Of a stretch of DNA of 64,000 bases, positions 26,205 to 34,469 are shown in pieces. The first letter of the stretch is position 1. Every line of letters begins with the position of its first letter. Made by a program: the position numbers and the translations under genes. Where the stretch lies: assembly GCF_028688295.1 (NCBI RefSeq), contig NZ_JAQTYM010000002.1:37759-101758 (forward strand), in the 5' to 3' direction. The notes under the pieces are model-generated. The model worked only from the letters and a program-made list of their open reading frames with translations, ran no database searches and was not told the DNA's origin. Source of the DNA: Sulfuricurvum sp. GTDB lineage: Bacteria; Campylobacterota; Campylobacteria; Campylobacterales; Sulfurimonadaceae.

Positions 26205-28273
26205 TCGTTTGCCCCCTTCGAGACTAAAACGGCATACATTTCATCTTTAGGGATTAGTCCCGCCTCAAATAAAAACTGAGAAGGGACAAAATTGGTTTTT
26301 TTAATTTTGTCATACTTTGCGTAACTCAAAAAGAGACGATCTTTTGCCCGTGTTACGGAAACATAAAAAAGTCGACGTTCTTCTTCTATACTTCCACTCC
26401 GTGTCATCAGTTTTCGGTTTGGGAATCGTCCATCCATCAAATCGATAACGTAGACTTCTTGATATTCAAGCCCTTTTGACGCGTGTATGCTTAGCAGATG
26501 GACCCCTTCTCCTTGGGTTAAATCTTGTGAACCCAATACCATCGCATTTAAAAAACGTTCATGATCTTTATAAGGGCGTGAAAGTTCGAATAAAATTGTA
26601 CATTTACGCCGTATTCTCTCTTGTGATTCACTTTTAGCACGCTCATCAATCGCACCATTTTCATTCATAGCTCGCCGAGAAGACAACATTTCAATGACGT
26701 GCCCATAAAGGGCTGAAAGTGCTATTTTTTGCACCGCAACTTTAGGTTCTTTAATATCTCTCAATTGACGAAATAACATAAATAAATCGTGTAAAAAAGT
26801 AGCAGAATCTTTGGAAAGCTTTGCATGTTTCAAAATAGGATTACCCATAAAATTAGGATCAAATCCAAGCTTGGCAAATCGCCCTGCACTGCCTAATTCA
26901 GCATAATCATCAAACAATCCTAACTGATGGTTAAGTCTCCGTTTTTCAAATGGGTTAGAAATTTCAGAATCAGGAGAGTATAAGCCACGCAAAAATGAGC
27001 CTCTCCCCAATTTTTGTAGAGCAACAAATAACTCTTTAGCAATAGCGCTCCCTACCCCTTTGGCATAATCAAACAAATGAATAAAAGCCATCATGTCTGA
27101 TTCATTAACGAGTAACGTATACATATCTAAAAGGGCTTTGATCTCTTTTGAATCAAAAAAACTGGTTCCTCCACGGCGTCGACACGCAATACCAAGTTCT
27201 CGAAGTGTTGCTTCAATCCCATCTGCTGAAGCGTTGTTTCGAAAAATAACCGCGATCTCTTCACGATTGGTAGAGGAATCTCCGATTTTTTGGGCAATCC
27301 CATGATACTGATCAAACAGTTCATCATAAATAAGTAAAGAGGGGCTTTGCGCTTCTGCTGTTCGCGTTACTTCTAGTGCTTTTGGATAGATACGTTCATT
27401 GTACGCTATAACGGTATTGGCTAATGAAAGGATAGGAATCGTGGAACGATAATTTTTGTTGAGGGTATAAACTTCAGCATCGGGGAAATTGGTCGTGAAT
27501 GAGCCGATAATAGAAATATCGGCACCGTTAAAGGCATAAATACTCTGATCATAATCTCCGACACAAAAGAGCGACGGTGGACGCATAGCGTTGATCAAAG
27601 TTCCCTGAAGGGCATTCGTATCTTGGTACTCATCAATCAATACCTCTTTGTAGCCCAAATCACTCTCACGTGCAAGATCACGCATATGTAAGAGCAAATC
27701 GTTAAAATTAACAAACCCATACTCTTTTTTCAGCGCTTCAAACTCATCGATAATATCAGCATAAATAGCTGCATAAACGGCGTGTTCATCTTGACGGGTT
27801 AAAATCCACTCTTCGAAGTTCGTAATTAGTTCGGTATTTTGATAAAACGAATAAACATCATAAAGGTAATTTGCACCGTACGCCGATGTGGCGCAATCAA
27901 TATGGCTAAATGTCCGTTTCTCATAGACACTGCGAAAAAGAGTTTTGAGTTCACGCGGTTGCTTTAAAACTACCTTCCCCTCTTTGCGTTTTAGCCATCG
28001 GTAGCTCACTGCATGAAATGTCCCCGCATCGATCTTTGAAGCAATCTCGCGTCCGAAAAATGCCGCTACCCGCTCCACCATCTCAGCAGCTGCTTTATTG
28101 GTAAAAGTCAGTAGCAATATCTCTTCGGGTTTCACGTTTTGAGAGATCAGGTAAGCGATGCGCCCCACAATCGTCGACGTTTTACCCGTACCAGCAGATG
28201 CAATAATAAGATTATGTCCATAAGGAGCGGTTGCTGCAGTATATTGTTGATCATTAAGACGGGAGAGTGGCAA
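26195..28273 (-). CDS. uvrD: UvrD/Rep family ATP-dependent DNA helicase
   Basis: An SF1A 3'-5' helicase for repair and replication restart, 692 residues. Motifs in order: Q motif LNDQQYTAA, motif I SAGTGKTSTIVGR, Ia TFTNKAAAEM, II DEYQDTNALQ, III GDYDQSIYAFNGAD, IV YRSTIPIL, V LLSIHASKGLEYQEVYV, VI EERRLFYVSVTRAKDRLFLS. All are intact. The start is TTG at 28271-28273 with AAGGAG before it. It lies 35 bases after fliW. The C-terminus is short compared with E. coli UvrD, as usual in this phylum. Confidence 0.92.
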   Translation of the reverse strand: MPLSRLNDQQYTAATAPYGHNLIIASAGTGKTSTIVGRIAYLISQNVKPEEILLLTFTNKAAAEMVERVAAFFGREIASKIDAGTFHAVSYRWLKRKEGKVVLKQPRELKTLFRSVYEKRTFSHIDCATSAYGANYLYDVYSFYQNTELITNFEEWILTRQDEHAVYAAIYADIIDEFEALKKEYGFVNFNDLLLHMRDLARESDLGYKEVLIDEYQDTNALQGTLINAMRPPSLFCVGDYDQSIYAFNGADISIIGSFTTNFPDAEVYTLNKNYRSTIPILSLANTVIAYNERIYPKALEVTRTAEAQSPSLLIYDELFDQYHGIAQKIGDSSTNREEIAVIFRNNASADGIEATLRELGIACRRRGGTSFFDSKEIKALLDMYTLLVNESDMMAFIHLFDYAKGVGSAIAKELFVALQKLGRGSFLRGLYSPDSEISNPFEKRRLNHQLGLFDDYAELGSAGRFAKLGFDPNFMGNPILKHAKLSKDSATFLHDLFMLFRQLRDIKEPKVAVQKIALSALYGHVIEMLSSRRAMNENGAIDERAKSESQERIRRKCTILFELSRPYKDHERFLNAMVLGSQDLTQGEGVHLLSIHASKGLEYQEVYVIDLMDGRFPNRKLMTRSGSIEEERRLFYVSVTRAKDRLFLSYAKYDKIKKTNFVPSQFLFEAGLIPKDEMYAVLVSKGANEEA

Positions 28274-28308
28274 AAGGCTCCTTGAAGCCCCTAGAAAAAG
28301 AGGCTAGA

Positions 28309-28692
28309 TTATGCTTTAAATTTTTTGATCGGCTCAGCTAAACCGAAACCGGGATGATTTTTCACATCCAATACCGCTTGAGCCATAGTCGCGTTGTCTT
28401 GATTAAAAATAAGCGGAGCTAGGAAGTTAATGCACGATTCATCTAGCGGGTCTTGAATAACGGCGATATTATATACCACTACCTTTGAATCTTCGCTAAT
28501 GTCAAGTAAAACTCTGATTGATGTCGGAAGATCAAAAGAATATTCACGTAACAGATACGGATTTATGATGCTGAAACTGATATCACCCCCATCACAACTT
28601 TTAAGTGTAGCAAACATTTCATCGATTGGTATTAATTCTACCTTCGTTATCTGATCGAATCCTAGAATCATTGACTTAACCTCATATTCCAT
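28309..28692 (-). CDS. fliW: Flagellar assembly factor FliW
   Basis: FliW binds the translational regulator CsrA and flagellin, so that flagellin synthesis follows export. The 127-residue protein begins MEYEVKSMILGFDQI and contains the family patterns INPYLLREYSFDLP and SCINFLAPLIFNQDNATMAQ. An AAAGGATAAAAA site precedes the ATG. It lies apart from the flaG-fliS genes and upstream of uvrD, with which it is probably cotranscribed. No csrA gene is in the window. Confidence 0.92.
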   Translation of the reverse strand: MEYEVKSMILGFDQITKVELIPIDEMFATLKSCDGGDISFSIINPYLLREYSFDLPTSIRVLLDISEDSKVVVYNIAVIQDPLDESCINFLAPLIFNQDNATMAQAVLDVKNHPGFGLAEPIKKFKA

Positions 28693-28735
28693 TTTTTATC
28701 CTTTAATCAAGATGTTTTGCTTTTTTAGCACAATG

Positions 28736-28741
28736 ATTCTA
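28736..28741 (-). promoter_or_regulatory. Possible -10 box before fliW
   Basis: TAGAAT on the minus strand, preceded by TGTGG and A/T-rich sequence, lies 43 bases upstream of the fliW ATG. No sigma-28 or sigma-54 pattern was seen here, so a housekeeping promoter is more likely. Confidence 0.4.
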
Positions 28742-28868
28742 CCACACTATTATTATAAATAACATTTTTTTATTAAATTTAGTTATTTTTATTCAATTAT
28801 CTTTATGTATTTGTGGCAAACCAATAATATCAATAAATTTAAGCAATTACCGTTCCTCAGATTTTTGG

Positions 28869-28874
28869 TATAAT
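28869..28874 (+). promoter_or_regulatory. Promoter -10 box for valS
   Basis: TATAAT in TTTTTGGTATAATTCGCG lies 31 bases before the valS ATG. It lies in the 213-base A/T-rich divergent gap between fliW and valS. Confidence 0.65.
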
Positions 28875-28905
28875 TCGCGATATTTTCTGTTACCAAGGCC
28901 TTGTT

Positions 28906-31524
28906 ATGTCAGCTACCCACTACGATCCCAAGAATATTGAAGAGAACTACTATCCCATCTGGGAAAATCGGGGTTATTTCGAAATCGACGGAAACCAATC
29001 CATCGTAAAACCAAATAAACATTTTGCCATCATGATGCCTCCGCCAAACGTTACAGGACGACTTCATATCGGTCACGCTCTTACCTTTACCCTCCAAGAC
29101 ATCATCGTTCGCTACAAACGGATGGACGGGTACATGACCCTTTGGCAACCGGGGACCGATCATGCCGGTATCGCAACCCAAAACGTCGTCGAGAAACAGC
29201 TCCTCGCCGAAGGCAAAACAAAAGAAGAGCTCGGGCGTGAAGCCTTTTTAGAGCGTGTTTGGGAGTGGAAAGAGGAGAGCGGCGGGATCATGGTCGGTCA
29301 GCTGCGCAAACTCGGAGTCTCACCCGCGTGGAGTCGTGAACGCTTTACGATGGATGAGGGGCTGAAATCCTCCGTAAAAGAGGCGTTTGTCCACCTCTAC
29401 AACCAAAACCTCATCGTGCGCGGCAACTACATGGTTAACTGGTGTACTCATGACGGTGCACTCAGCGATATCGAAGTGGAACACGAAGAGCATCAGGGCC
29501 ATTTTTACCACATGTGCTACCCTTTCACCGACGGCAGCGGCCACATCACTGTTGCAACAACCCGTCCCGAGACCTATTTCGGCGATACCGCGATTATGGT
29601 ACACCCTGATGATGAGCGTTACCTCCACCTCATCGGCAAAAGCGTCACCCTACCCCTCATCAACCGTGATATCAAAATCATCGCCGATAGCCATGTTGAT
29701 CGCGAATTCGGGACAGGTGTCGTTAAAGTCACCCCAGCTCATGATACGAACGACTACGAAGTGGGCAAACGTCACGATCTCGAATTCATCACCGTATTCG
29801 ATGAAAAAGGGATGTTGAATCACCACGCAGGTGAATTTGAAGGGCTAGAGCGTCTCGAAGCACGCGCGGTCATTGTCAAACGTCTCGAAGAAGCAGGATT
29901 TATTGAGAAAATCGAAGAACATACCCACCAAGTAGGGCATTGTTACCGTTGTAAAAATATCGTTGAGCCGTACATCTCTAAGCAGTGGTTTGTCCGAAAA
30001 GAGGTAGCACGCGGTTCCATCGATAAGACCAATGAGGGGCTAACTCAGTTTTTCCCACCTCACTGGATCAATAGCTATAACGCATGGATGGGAGACCTTC
30101 GCGACTGGTGTATCTCTCGCCAGCTTTGGTGGGGACACCGTATCCCTGTGTTTTACTGCGATGATTGTAATCATGAGTGGGCAAGTTTGGAAGAAGTTCC
30201 GTCTTCGTGTCCTCATTGTGCAAGTAAAAACTTCACCCAAGACCCTGATGTCCTCGATACATGGTTCAGCTCTGCACTTTGGCCGTTCTCGACGCTAGGA
30301 TGGGGCAACGGCGATACCGCGCAAGATCAACTCTTCCAAAGCGAAGATATGGCTCGCTTTTATCCTAACACCCTTCTTATCACCGGATTTGATATTCTTT
30401 TCTTCTGGGTTGCGCGAATGATGATGATGGGAGAGAGCTTTACGGGTGAATTACCGTTTAGACATATCTATCTCCATGCCTTGGTACGTGATGAAAACGG
30501 TCAAAAAATGTCTAAGTCCAAAGGTAATGTCATCGATCCTCTCGATATGGTCGAAAAATACAGTGCTGATGCACTTCGCTTTACCTTAGCCGTCCTTGCG
30601 GCACAGGGACGTGATATTCGTCTGAGCAACGACCGTCTAGAACAAAGCCGTAACTTTACCAACAAACTTTTCAACGCCTCTAAATTCTTGCAAATGAATG
30701 TTCCGACATTTAAAGATTTAAACGATCAAGAGATCACGACTCCGTTAGGTCGCTATATGCTCTCTCGTTTCCATCGCGCAACGGCAGAGACAAGAGCGTT
30801 CTTGGATGAATACCGCTTTAACGATGCGGCGACGGTACTCTATCGCTTCTTGTGGAACGAGTTCTGCGACTGGGGTATTGAGCTGGGCAAAGCGTCCAAA
30901 AAGAGCGTAGATGAGCTGGGAAGTATCTTCAAAGAGTCGATGAAACTTCTCCATCCGTTTATGCCGTTCATCACCGAGTACCTCTACCATGAGCTATCAG
31001 GGACAACCCTCGAAGAGGGGAACTCCATCATGATTATGGCGTACCCTGAAAATATCGAGATAGATGAGACCATCGAAGCAGAGTTCGCGATCATCATGGA
31101 TGCCATCGTCACGATCCGCCGTGCCAAAACTCTCGTCGATCTCGGCAACCAAAAAATCGATCTCGCCTACCTCAAATGCGGCGGAAATCATTCTATGATG
31201 GAACCGTTTATCATCCGTTTGGGGCGAGTTGAAACACTCCACTTTACCGAGTCTAAAATCGATAATGCAATCAGTGACATCGGTGATGCTGTCGAGGTCT
31301 ATCTCCCGACCGATGCGATTGATCTCAGCCCGATCATCGACCGACTCACCAAACAACGCGAAAAACTCCAAAAAGAGGTAGATAAACTACGTGGGATGCT
31401 CTCAAACGAGCGTTTTGTCGCTAACGCCCCTGAGGCCGTTATTACTGAAAACCGCAATGGACTTGCCGATGCCGAAGATAAAATTTCTAAAATCACGGCT
31501 CAACTCAGCGCACTAGGAAACTAA
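28906..31524 (+). CDS. valS: Valyl-tRNA synthetase
   Basis: Charges tRNA-Val in the cytoplasm. It has 872 residues. The class I signature is PNVTGRLHIGHALTF (HIGH near 55) and the second motif is KMSKSKGNV near 533. The editing domain (about 200-340) contains TTRPETYFGDTAI. Cysteine pairs CDDC and CPHC near 420-440 suggest a zinc site. The C-terminal coiled-coil arm (about 805-870) is typical of ValRS and separates it from IleRS and LeuRS. It is followed immediately by a GNAT gene. Confidence 0.98.
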   Translation: MSATHYDPKNIEENYYPIWENRGYFEIDGNQSIVKPNKHFAIMMPPPNVTGRLHIGHALTFTLQDIIVRYKRMDGYMTLWQPGTDHAGIATQNVVEKQLLAEGKTKEELGREAFLERVWEWKEESGGIMVGQLRKLGVSPAWSRERFTMDEGLKSSVKEAFVHLYNQNLIVRGNYMVNWCTHDGALSDIEVEHEEHQGHFYHMCYPFTDGSGHITVATTRPETYFGDTAIMVHPDDERYLHLIGKSVTLPLINRDIKIIADSHVDREFGTGVVKVTPAHDTNDYEVGKRHDLEFITVFDEKGMLNHHAGEFEGLERLEARAVIVKRLEEAGFIEKIEEHTHQVGHCYRCKNIVEPYISKQWFVRKEVARGSIDKTNEGLTQFFPPHWINSYNAWMGDLRDWCISRQLWWGHRIPVFYCDDCNHEWASLEEVPSSCPHCASKNFTQDPDVLDTWFSSALWPFSTLGWGNGDTAQDQLFQSEDMARFYPNTLLITGFDILFFWVARMMMMGESFTGELPFRHIYLHALVRDENGQKMSKSKGNVIDPLDMVEKYSADALRFTLAVLAAQGRDIRLSNDRLEQSRNFTNKLFNASKFLQMNVPTFKDLNDQEITTPLGRYMLSRFHRATAETRAFLDEYRFNDAATVLYRFLWNEFCDWGIELGKASKKSVDELGSIFKESMKLLHPFMPFITEYLYHELSGTTLEEGNSIMIMAYPENIEIDETIEAEFAIIMDAIVTIRRAKTLVDLGNQKIDLAYLKCGGNHSMMEPFIIRLGRVETLHFTESKIDNAISDIGDAVEVYLPTDAIDLSPIIDRLTKQREKLQKEVDKLRGMLSNERFVANAPEAVITENRNGLADAEDKISKITAQLSALGN

Positions 31525-31926
31525 GTGCAATTTCGCGAACTCTCTGCGTCCGAGCTGGTTGAGGGGTTTGCCCTCCTCACGACACTGCGCACGGAACTCA
31601 CCTCCGAAGCGTTCGATGCGTTCATCACCTCTCAATATCCTAAAGATTATCGCCCCATCGGTGCCTATCAGCGAGGCGAATTACAGGTCTATGCAGGGGT
31701 GAGTATACGGGAAAATTTGGAGTTGGGACGACATTTGATCGTGGATGATTTCGTCACCTATAGCGGATGTGAGAATCTCAGCGGTGAAATGGTTGATTAT
31801 CTGTGTGATTATGCCAAACTGCACAAATGCAAAAGCATTTTAGTATGGGGAAAACAAAGAGGACTCTCCATCACTGATTTGGAAGAATTCCGTCCCAAAA
31901 GGGACGTTTTCCTTAAAAATTTATAG
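31525..31926 (+). CDS. GNAT family N-acetyltransferase-like protein
   Basis: A 133-residue protein with the alpha/beta layout of GNAT enzymes. It shows LSASELVEGFALLTTLRTEL at the start, a core strand GELQVYAGVSI, then RHLIVDDFVTYSG and the helix MVDYLCDYAKLHKC. The usual acetyl-CoA loop (Q/RxxGxG/A) is poorly conserved: the position between strand and helix reads SGCENLSGEM. It may bind acetyl-CoA weakly or not at all. It starts with GTG directly at the valS stop, so translation is coupled. The substrate is unknown. Confidence 0.7.
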   Translation: MQFRELSASELVEGFALLTTLRTELTSEAFDAFITSQYPKDYRPIGAYQRGELQVYAGVSIRENLELGRHLIVDDFVTYSGCENLSGEMVDYLCDYAKLHKCKSILVWGKQRGLSITDLEEFRPKRDVFLKNL

Positions 31927-31933
31927 ATAAAAC

Positions 31934-32500
31934 TTATTCTTCAATCCCTTCGATCTCAATCACTAGTTTAACCTCATCGCCAACAACAACCCCACCTGCT
32001 TCAATCGCTTTATTCCAATTAAGACCAAAGTCTTTACGATTAATTTGTCCATTAAGGACAAATCCTGATCGCTCATTTCCCCATGGATCAGTAACCGTTC
32101 CCCCCATATCGATATCAAGTGTTACTTTTTTGGTAATACCCCGTATCGTAAGATTTCCACTCATCTTATCCTTGCTAGCACTTGTCATCGCAAAGGTAAT
32201 ATCTCCAAATTTAGTTGCATCAAAAAAATCGGCACTTCGTAAGTGGTCATCTCGTTTAACGATTCCAGTATCAATTGAAGCCGATTTAATCTCTCCCTTT
32301 AACGATTTGAACTGACCTTTATCAAGATCATAAGATCCGCTAAAGTTCCCAAATTTTCCAGTTACAGTACTAATCATCATATGTTTAACTTTGAACCCAA
32401 CCGTCGAATGTGATGGATCAACTTTATAAACCGCCGCTGACAATGCCGTTGAACCGAGCAATAAACTTGCTAATACCGTTGCTAAAAGAGTCTTTTTCAT
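31934..32500 (-). CDS. Secreted YceI family protein
   Basis: A periplasmic lipocalin-like protein that binds isoprenoid or lipid molecules. It has 188 residues with a signal peptide (about 1-22). Family landmarks are YKVDPSHSTVGFKVKHMMISTVTGKF, with later VTLDIDMGGTVTDPWGNERSGF and RKDFGLNWNKA. It is monocistronic, convergent with the valS-GNAT pair. Its exact ligand is not known; in relatives it is linked to acid or osmotic stress and polyisoprenoid transport. Confidence 0.9.
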   Translation of the reverse strand: MKKTLLATVLASLLLGSTALSAAVYKVDPSHSTVGFKVKHMMISTVTGKFGNFSGSYDLDKGQFKSLKGEIKSASIDTGIVKRDDHLRSADFFDATKFGDITFAMTSASKDKMSGNLTIRGITKKVTLDIDMGGTVTDPWGNERSGFVLNGQINRKDFGLNWNKAIEAGGVVVGDEVKLVIEIEGIEE

Positions 32501-32590
32501 CGTCTATCCTTTTGGGTTAATCTCTGCACATTGTAGATTGTTTTTCTCAATGAATTATTAACGTAACGATAATGATACTACTTTTTAAGC

Positions 32591-32596
32591 TATACT
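32591..32596 (+). promoter_or_regulatory. Promoter -10 box for pyrF
   Basis: TATACT lies 27 bases before the pyrF ATG, in the gap shared with the divergent yceI-like gene. Confidence 0.5.
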
Positions 32597-32623
32597 TTTG
32601 GTATCAATTTCCAAAGGTTTCTT

Positions 32624-33307
32624 ATGCAATTATGTGTCGCTCTCGATCTTCCTACTCAAGAAGAAAATTTAGCTCTCATAGAAAAAATCAAAGAGTATCC
32701 CATCTGGCTAAAAGTAGGACTTCGCTCTTATATCCGAGACGGAAAACCTTTTATCGATGCGATCAAGGGTATCAACCCCGATTTTAAAATATTTTTAGAT
32801 CTCAAACTCTACGACATCCCCAACACGATGGCAGATGCCGCCGAATCGATCATGGGCCTAGGGGTTGATATGTTCAACGTTCACGCCTCAGCAGGGCGAA
32901 AAGCGATGTCTGAAGTGATGAAACGACTAGAGCCATACGAAAACCGCCCCCTCGTCCTCGCTGTAACCGCCCTCACCTCGTTCGAAGAGGGTGAGTTTAG
33001 CCATGTCTATAGTTCCGGAATCGCCGAAAAAGCAGACCATTTTGCCCAAGATGCGCATGAGTCAGGCTTGGACGGTGTCGTATGCAGTGCCTATGAGAGC
33101 GCCTCGATCAAATCACTCACCTCAGAGTCATTTGTCACCCTCACCCCCGGCATTCGCCCTTTTGGTGAAGATGCGGGAGATCAAGAGCGGGTTGCGACGA
33201 TCGAGACTGCGCAAGGTGAAAAAGTGGACTTCATCGTTGTCGGACGCCCCATCTACAAAGCCGCTAATCCTGCCGAAGTGGTAGAAAAGATTCTCGCTCT
33301 ATTATAA
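32624..33307 (+). CDS. pyrF: Orotidine 5'-phosphate decarboxylase
   Basis: Decarboxylates OMP to UMP, the last step of pyrimidine synthesis. The 227-residue TIM barrel begins MQLCVALDLPTQEENL. It carries the catalytic Lys/Asp array in FLDLKLYDIPNTMADA, GVDMFNVHASAG and the phosphate-binding end LTPGIRPFGEDAGDQ...VVGRPIYKA. A longer upstream frame is a shadow; the ATG at 32624 has AAAGG before it. Confidence 0.97.
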   Translation: MQLCVALDLPTQEENLALIEKIKEYPIWLKVGLRSYIRDGKPFIDAIKGINPDFKIFLDLKLYDIPNTMADAAESIMGLGVDMFNVHASAGRKAMSEVMKRLEPYENRPLVLAVTALTSFEEGEFSHVYSSGIAEKADHFAQDAHESGLDGVVCSAYESASIKSLTSESFVTLTPGIRPFGEDAGDQERVATIETAQGEKVDFIVVGRPIYKAANPAEVVEKILALL

Positions 33308-33356
33308 ATTGGAATATTCCTTGCTTTATTTTTACAAATAATGCCAAGGAGTCTGC

Positions 33357-33503
33357 ATGAAATTTATGGATAAAATTGAGCTCATCGTAAAACTCAAAGA
33401 AAAAATCGCGGAAGCAAAAGCGTCAAATGAAGCACTTGCGATGCAATTACAATCCCTTTTGGATCAAATCATCTCTAATCCAAAAAACTCTCCGGTAATT
33501 TGA
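33357..33503 (+). CDS. Small acidic/basic helical protein, 48 residues
   Basis: A short open frame with a strong AAGGAG site seven bases before its ATG. It encodes a charged amphipathic helix (MDKIELIVKLKEKIAEAKAS), then MQLQSLLDQIISNPKNSPVI. A hairpin follows seven bases after the stop. I do not recognise it. The ribosome site, helix pattern and terminator make it a credible gene, probably cotranscribed with pyrF 49 bases upstream. Confidence 0.6.
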   Translation: MKFMDKIELIVKLKEKIAEAKASNEALAMQLQSLLDQIISNPKNSPVI

Positions 33504-33509
33504 TCTAAA

Positions 33510-33532
33510 CAAGCACCCATTTAAGGTGCTTG
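33510..33532 (+). terminator. Hairpin terminator after the 48-residue gene
   Basis: An eight-base stem CAAGCACC / GGTGCTTG with a seven-base loop, then TTAT. It separates the pyrF region from the tRNA promoter. Confidence 0.6.
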
Positions 33533-33547
33533 TTATCTACACCTGCT

Positions 33548-33553
33548 TATAAT
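33548..33553 (+). promoter_or_regulatory. Promoter -10 box for tRNA-Ser
   Basis: TATAAT 20 bases before the first base of the tRNA, preceded by TGCT. It is a good match for the tRNA's own promoter. Confidence 0.6.
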
Positions 33554-33573
33554 TACGCCCTCTTTATAACACT

Positions 33574-33663
33574 GGACGAGTAGGAAAGCGGCTGAATCCA
33601 CCTCCCTGCTAAGGAGACGTACTGGCAACGGTACCGAGAGTTCGAATCTCTCCTCGTCCGCCA
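33574..33663 (+). tRNA. tRNA-Ser (GCU anticodon)
   Basis: A 90-base gene including an encoded CCA end. The acceptor stem GGACGAG pairs with CTCGTCC (33653-33659), followed by discriminator G and CCA. The anticodon arm CTCC-CTGCTAA-GGAG gives anticodon GCT, reading AGC/AGU serine codons. A long variable arm (GTACTGGCAACGGTAC region) marks a class II tRNA, and the T arm is GAGAG-TTCGAAT-CTCTC. The toxin-antitoxin pair directly downstream makes it a plausible past integration site, though no repeat of the tRNA 3' end was found in the window. Confidence 0.95.
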
Positions 33664-33731
33664 CCCTTATTTTTAACACAATACCCATTTTAATTTCTCA
33701 ATAATCACTTTTAATTTACACAAATTGTTGT

Positions 33732-33737
33732 TATAAT
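33732..33737 (+). promoter_or_regulatory. Promoter -10 box for the toxin-antitoxin pair
   Basis: TATAAT in TTGTTATAATAAACAC, 26 bases before the antitoxin ATG. Antitoxin-toxin complexes usually bind such promoters, but I see no clear palindrome. Confidence 0.55.
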
Positions 33738-33763
33738 AAACACACTTAGATGAAGGAACAACA

Positions 33764-33979
33764 ATGCAAACATTGACCATACGTGTAAATGATCGCTATG
33801 CAGAAAAACTGTATGCCCTTCTTGAACTCTTCCCTAAAAATGCACTCAAAATAGAAACACTCGAAGAAAAACGTGCTAATGAACTTGAAAAACACAAAAG
33901 AGCAATTTTAGAAAGTCTCGATGATGTGAAACATGGACGCGTAACCCCCACTGGAATCACAGTAAATCTCAAATCATGA
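33764..33979 (+). CDS. Antitoxin-like protein of a type II toxin-antitoxin pair
   Basis: A 71-residue protein. It begins with a beta strand typical of ribbon-helix-helix or Phd-like antitoxins (MQTLTIRVNDRYAEKLYALLELF). A charged helix (ETLEEKRANELEKHKRAILES) and a C-terminal tail (DDVKHGRVTPTGITVNLKS) would wrap the toxin. Its stop overlaps the toxin ATG by four bases (ATGA). The ribosome site is GAAGGA. The antitoxin role is inferred from size, layout and the toxin gene. Confidence 0.75.
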   Translation: MQTLTIRVNDRYAEKLYALLELFPKNALKIETLEEKRANELEKHKRAILESLDDVKHGRVTPTGITVNLKS

Positions 33980-34323
33980 ATATTACGGCGTTTTCAGTCT
34001 TCGAATCATCTGCCTATCAACACTCCAAAAAACAACTCAAAAAACGCTTTCGCCTCATCGATAGCGATGTCACCAAATTTTTACACTCTTTAGAATCAGT
34101 CGATGATCTAGGTATTTCTCTAGGCGATGGGATCTATAAAGTTCGAATTGCCAACAGTGATAAGAACAAAGGGAAAAGTGCGGGATATCGTCTTATAACG
34201 CTATTGAAGGTGATCGAATCGAATATCTACCTCATTTACATTTATGATAAGAGTGATTTTGAAAATATTACGGAAAAAGAGTTAGATGAAATAATTCAGG
34301 GGTTGGTAGGAGAATTAAAATAG
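33976..34323 (+). CDS. RelE/ParE superfamily toxin-like protein
   Basis: A 115-residue protein with the RelE/ParE fold pattern. It has an N-terminal strand and two basic helices (YQHSKKQLKKRFRLIDSDV). The core strands are GDGIYKVRIANSDKNKGKSAGYRLIT and NIYLIYIYDKSDFENIT. The KVRIAN...GKSAGYRLI part is the typical basic core that contacts ribosome or gyrase. It would be an mRNA interferase or gyrase poison, and sequence alone does not decide which. It is encoded with the antitoxin directly after tRNA-Ser. Confidence 0.8.
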   Translation: MNITAFSVFESSAYQHSKKQLKKRFRLIDSDVTKFLHSLESVDDLGISLGDGIYKVRIANSDKNKGKSAGYRLITLLKVIESNIYLIYIYDKSDFENITEKELDEIIQGLVGELK

Positions 34324-34439
34324 TCTATCCCCATTTTCTCAAAATCATTCTATAGACCTTAAAATCAAAAACTCATCACATTAATATCACATATATTTCC
34401 CTTTTAAAATAACAGTTTTATAAGATGCTAAAAGTAAGC

Positions 34440-34445
34440 TATACT
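34440..34445 (+). promoter_or_regulatory. Possible -10 box before the GGDEF-like gene
   Basis: TATACT lies 24 bases before the ATG at 34470. It supports that start over the upstream ATG at 34425, which would lie before the promoter. The 146 bases from 34324 to 34469 hold nothing else that I can identify. Confidence 0.45.
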
Positions 34446-34469
34446 AACAAAAATCATTTTTGGAATATC

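Noticed and set aside
29387..29818. 143-codon frame inside valS on the same strand
   Set aside because: It is a Thr/Ser-rich shadow of valS in another frame, without a ribosome site.
31525..31926. Functional assignment of the GNAT-like protein as a ribosomal protein acetyltransferase
   Set aside because: The acetyl-CoA loop is poorly conserved and proximity to valS gives no support for a substrate.
32569..32587. Fur-box-like sequence GATAATGATACTACTTTTT between yceI and pyrF
   Set aside because: Only about 14 of 19 positions match the classical Fur box in A/T-rich DNA where such matches arise by chance, and neither gene is a typical Fur target.
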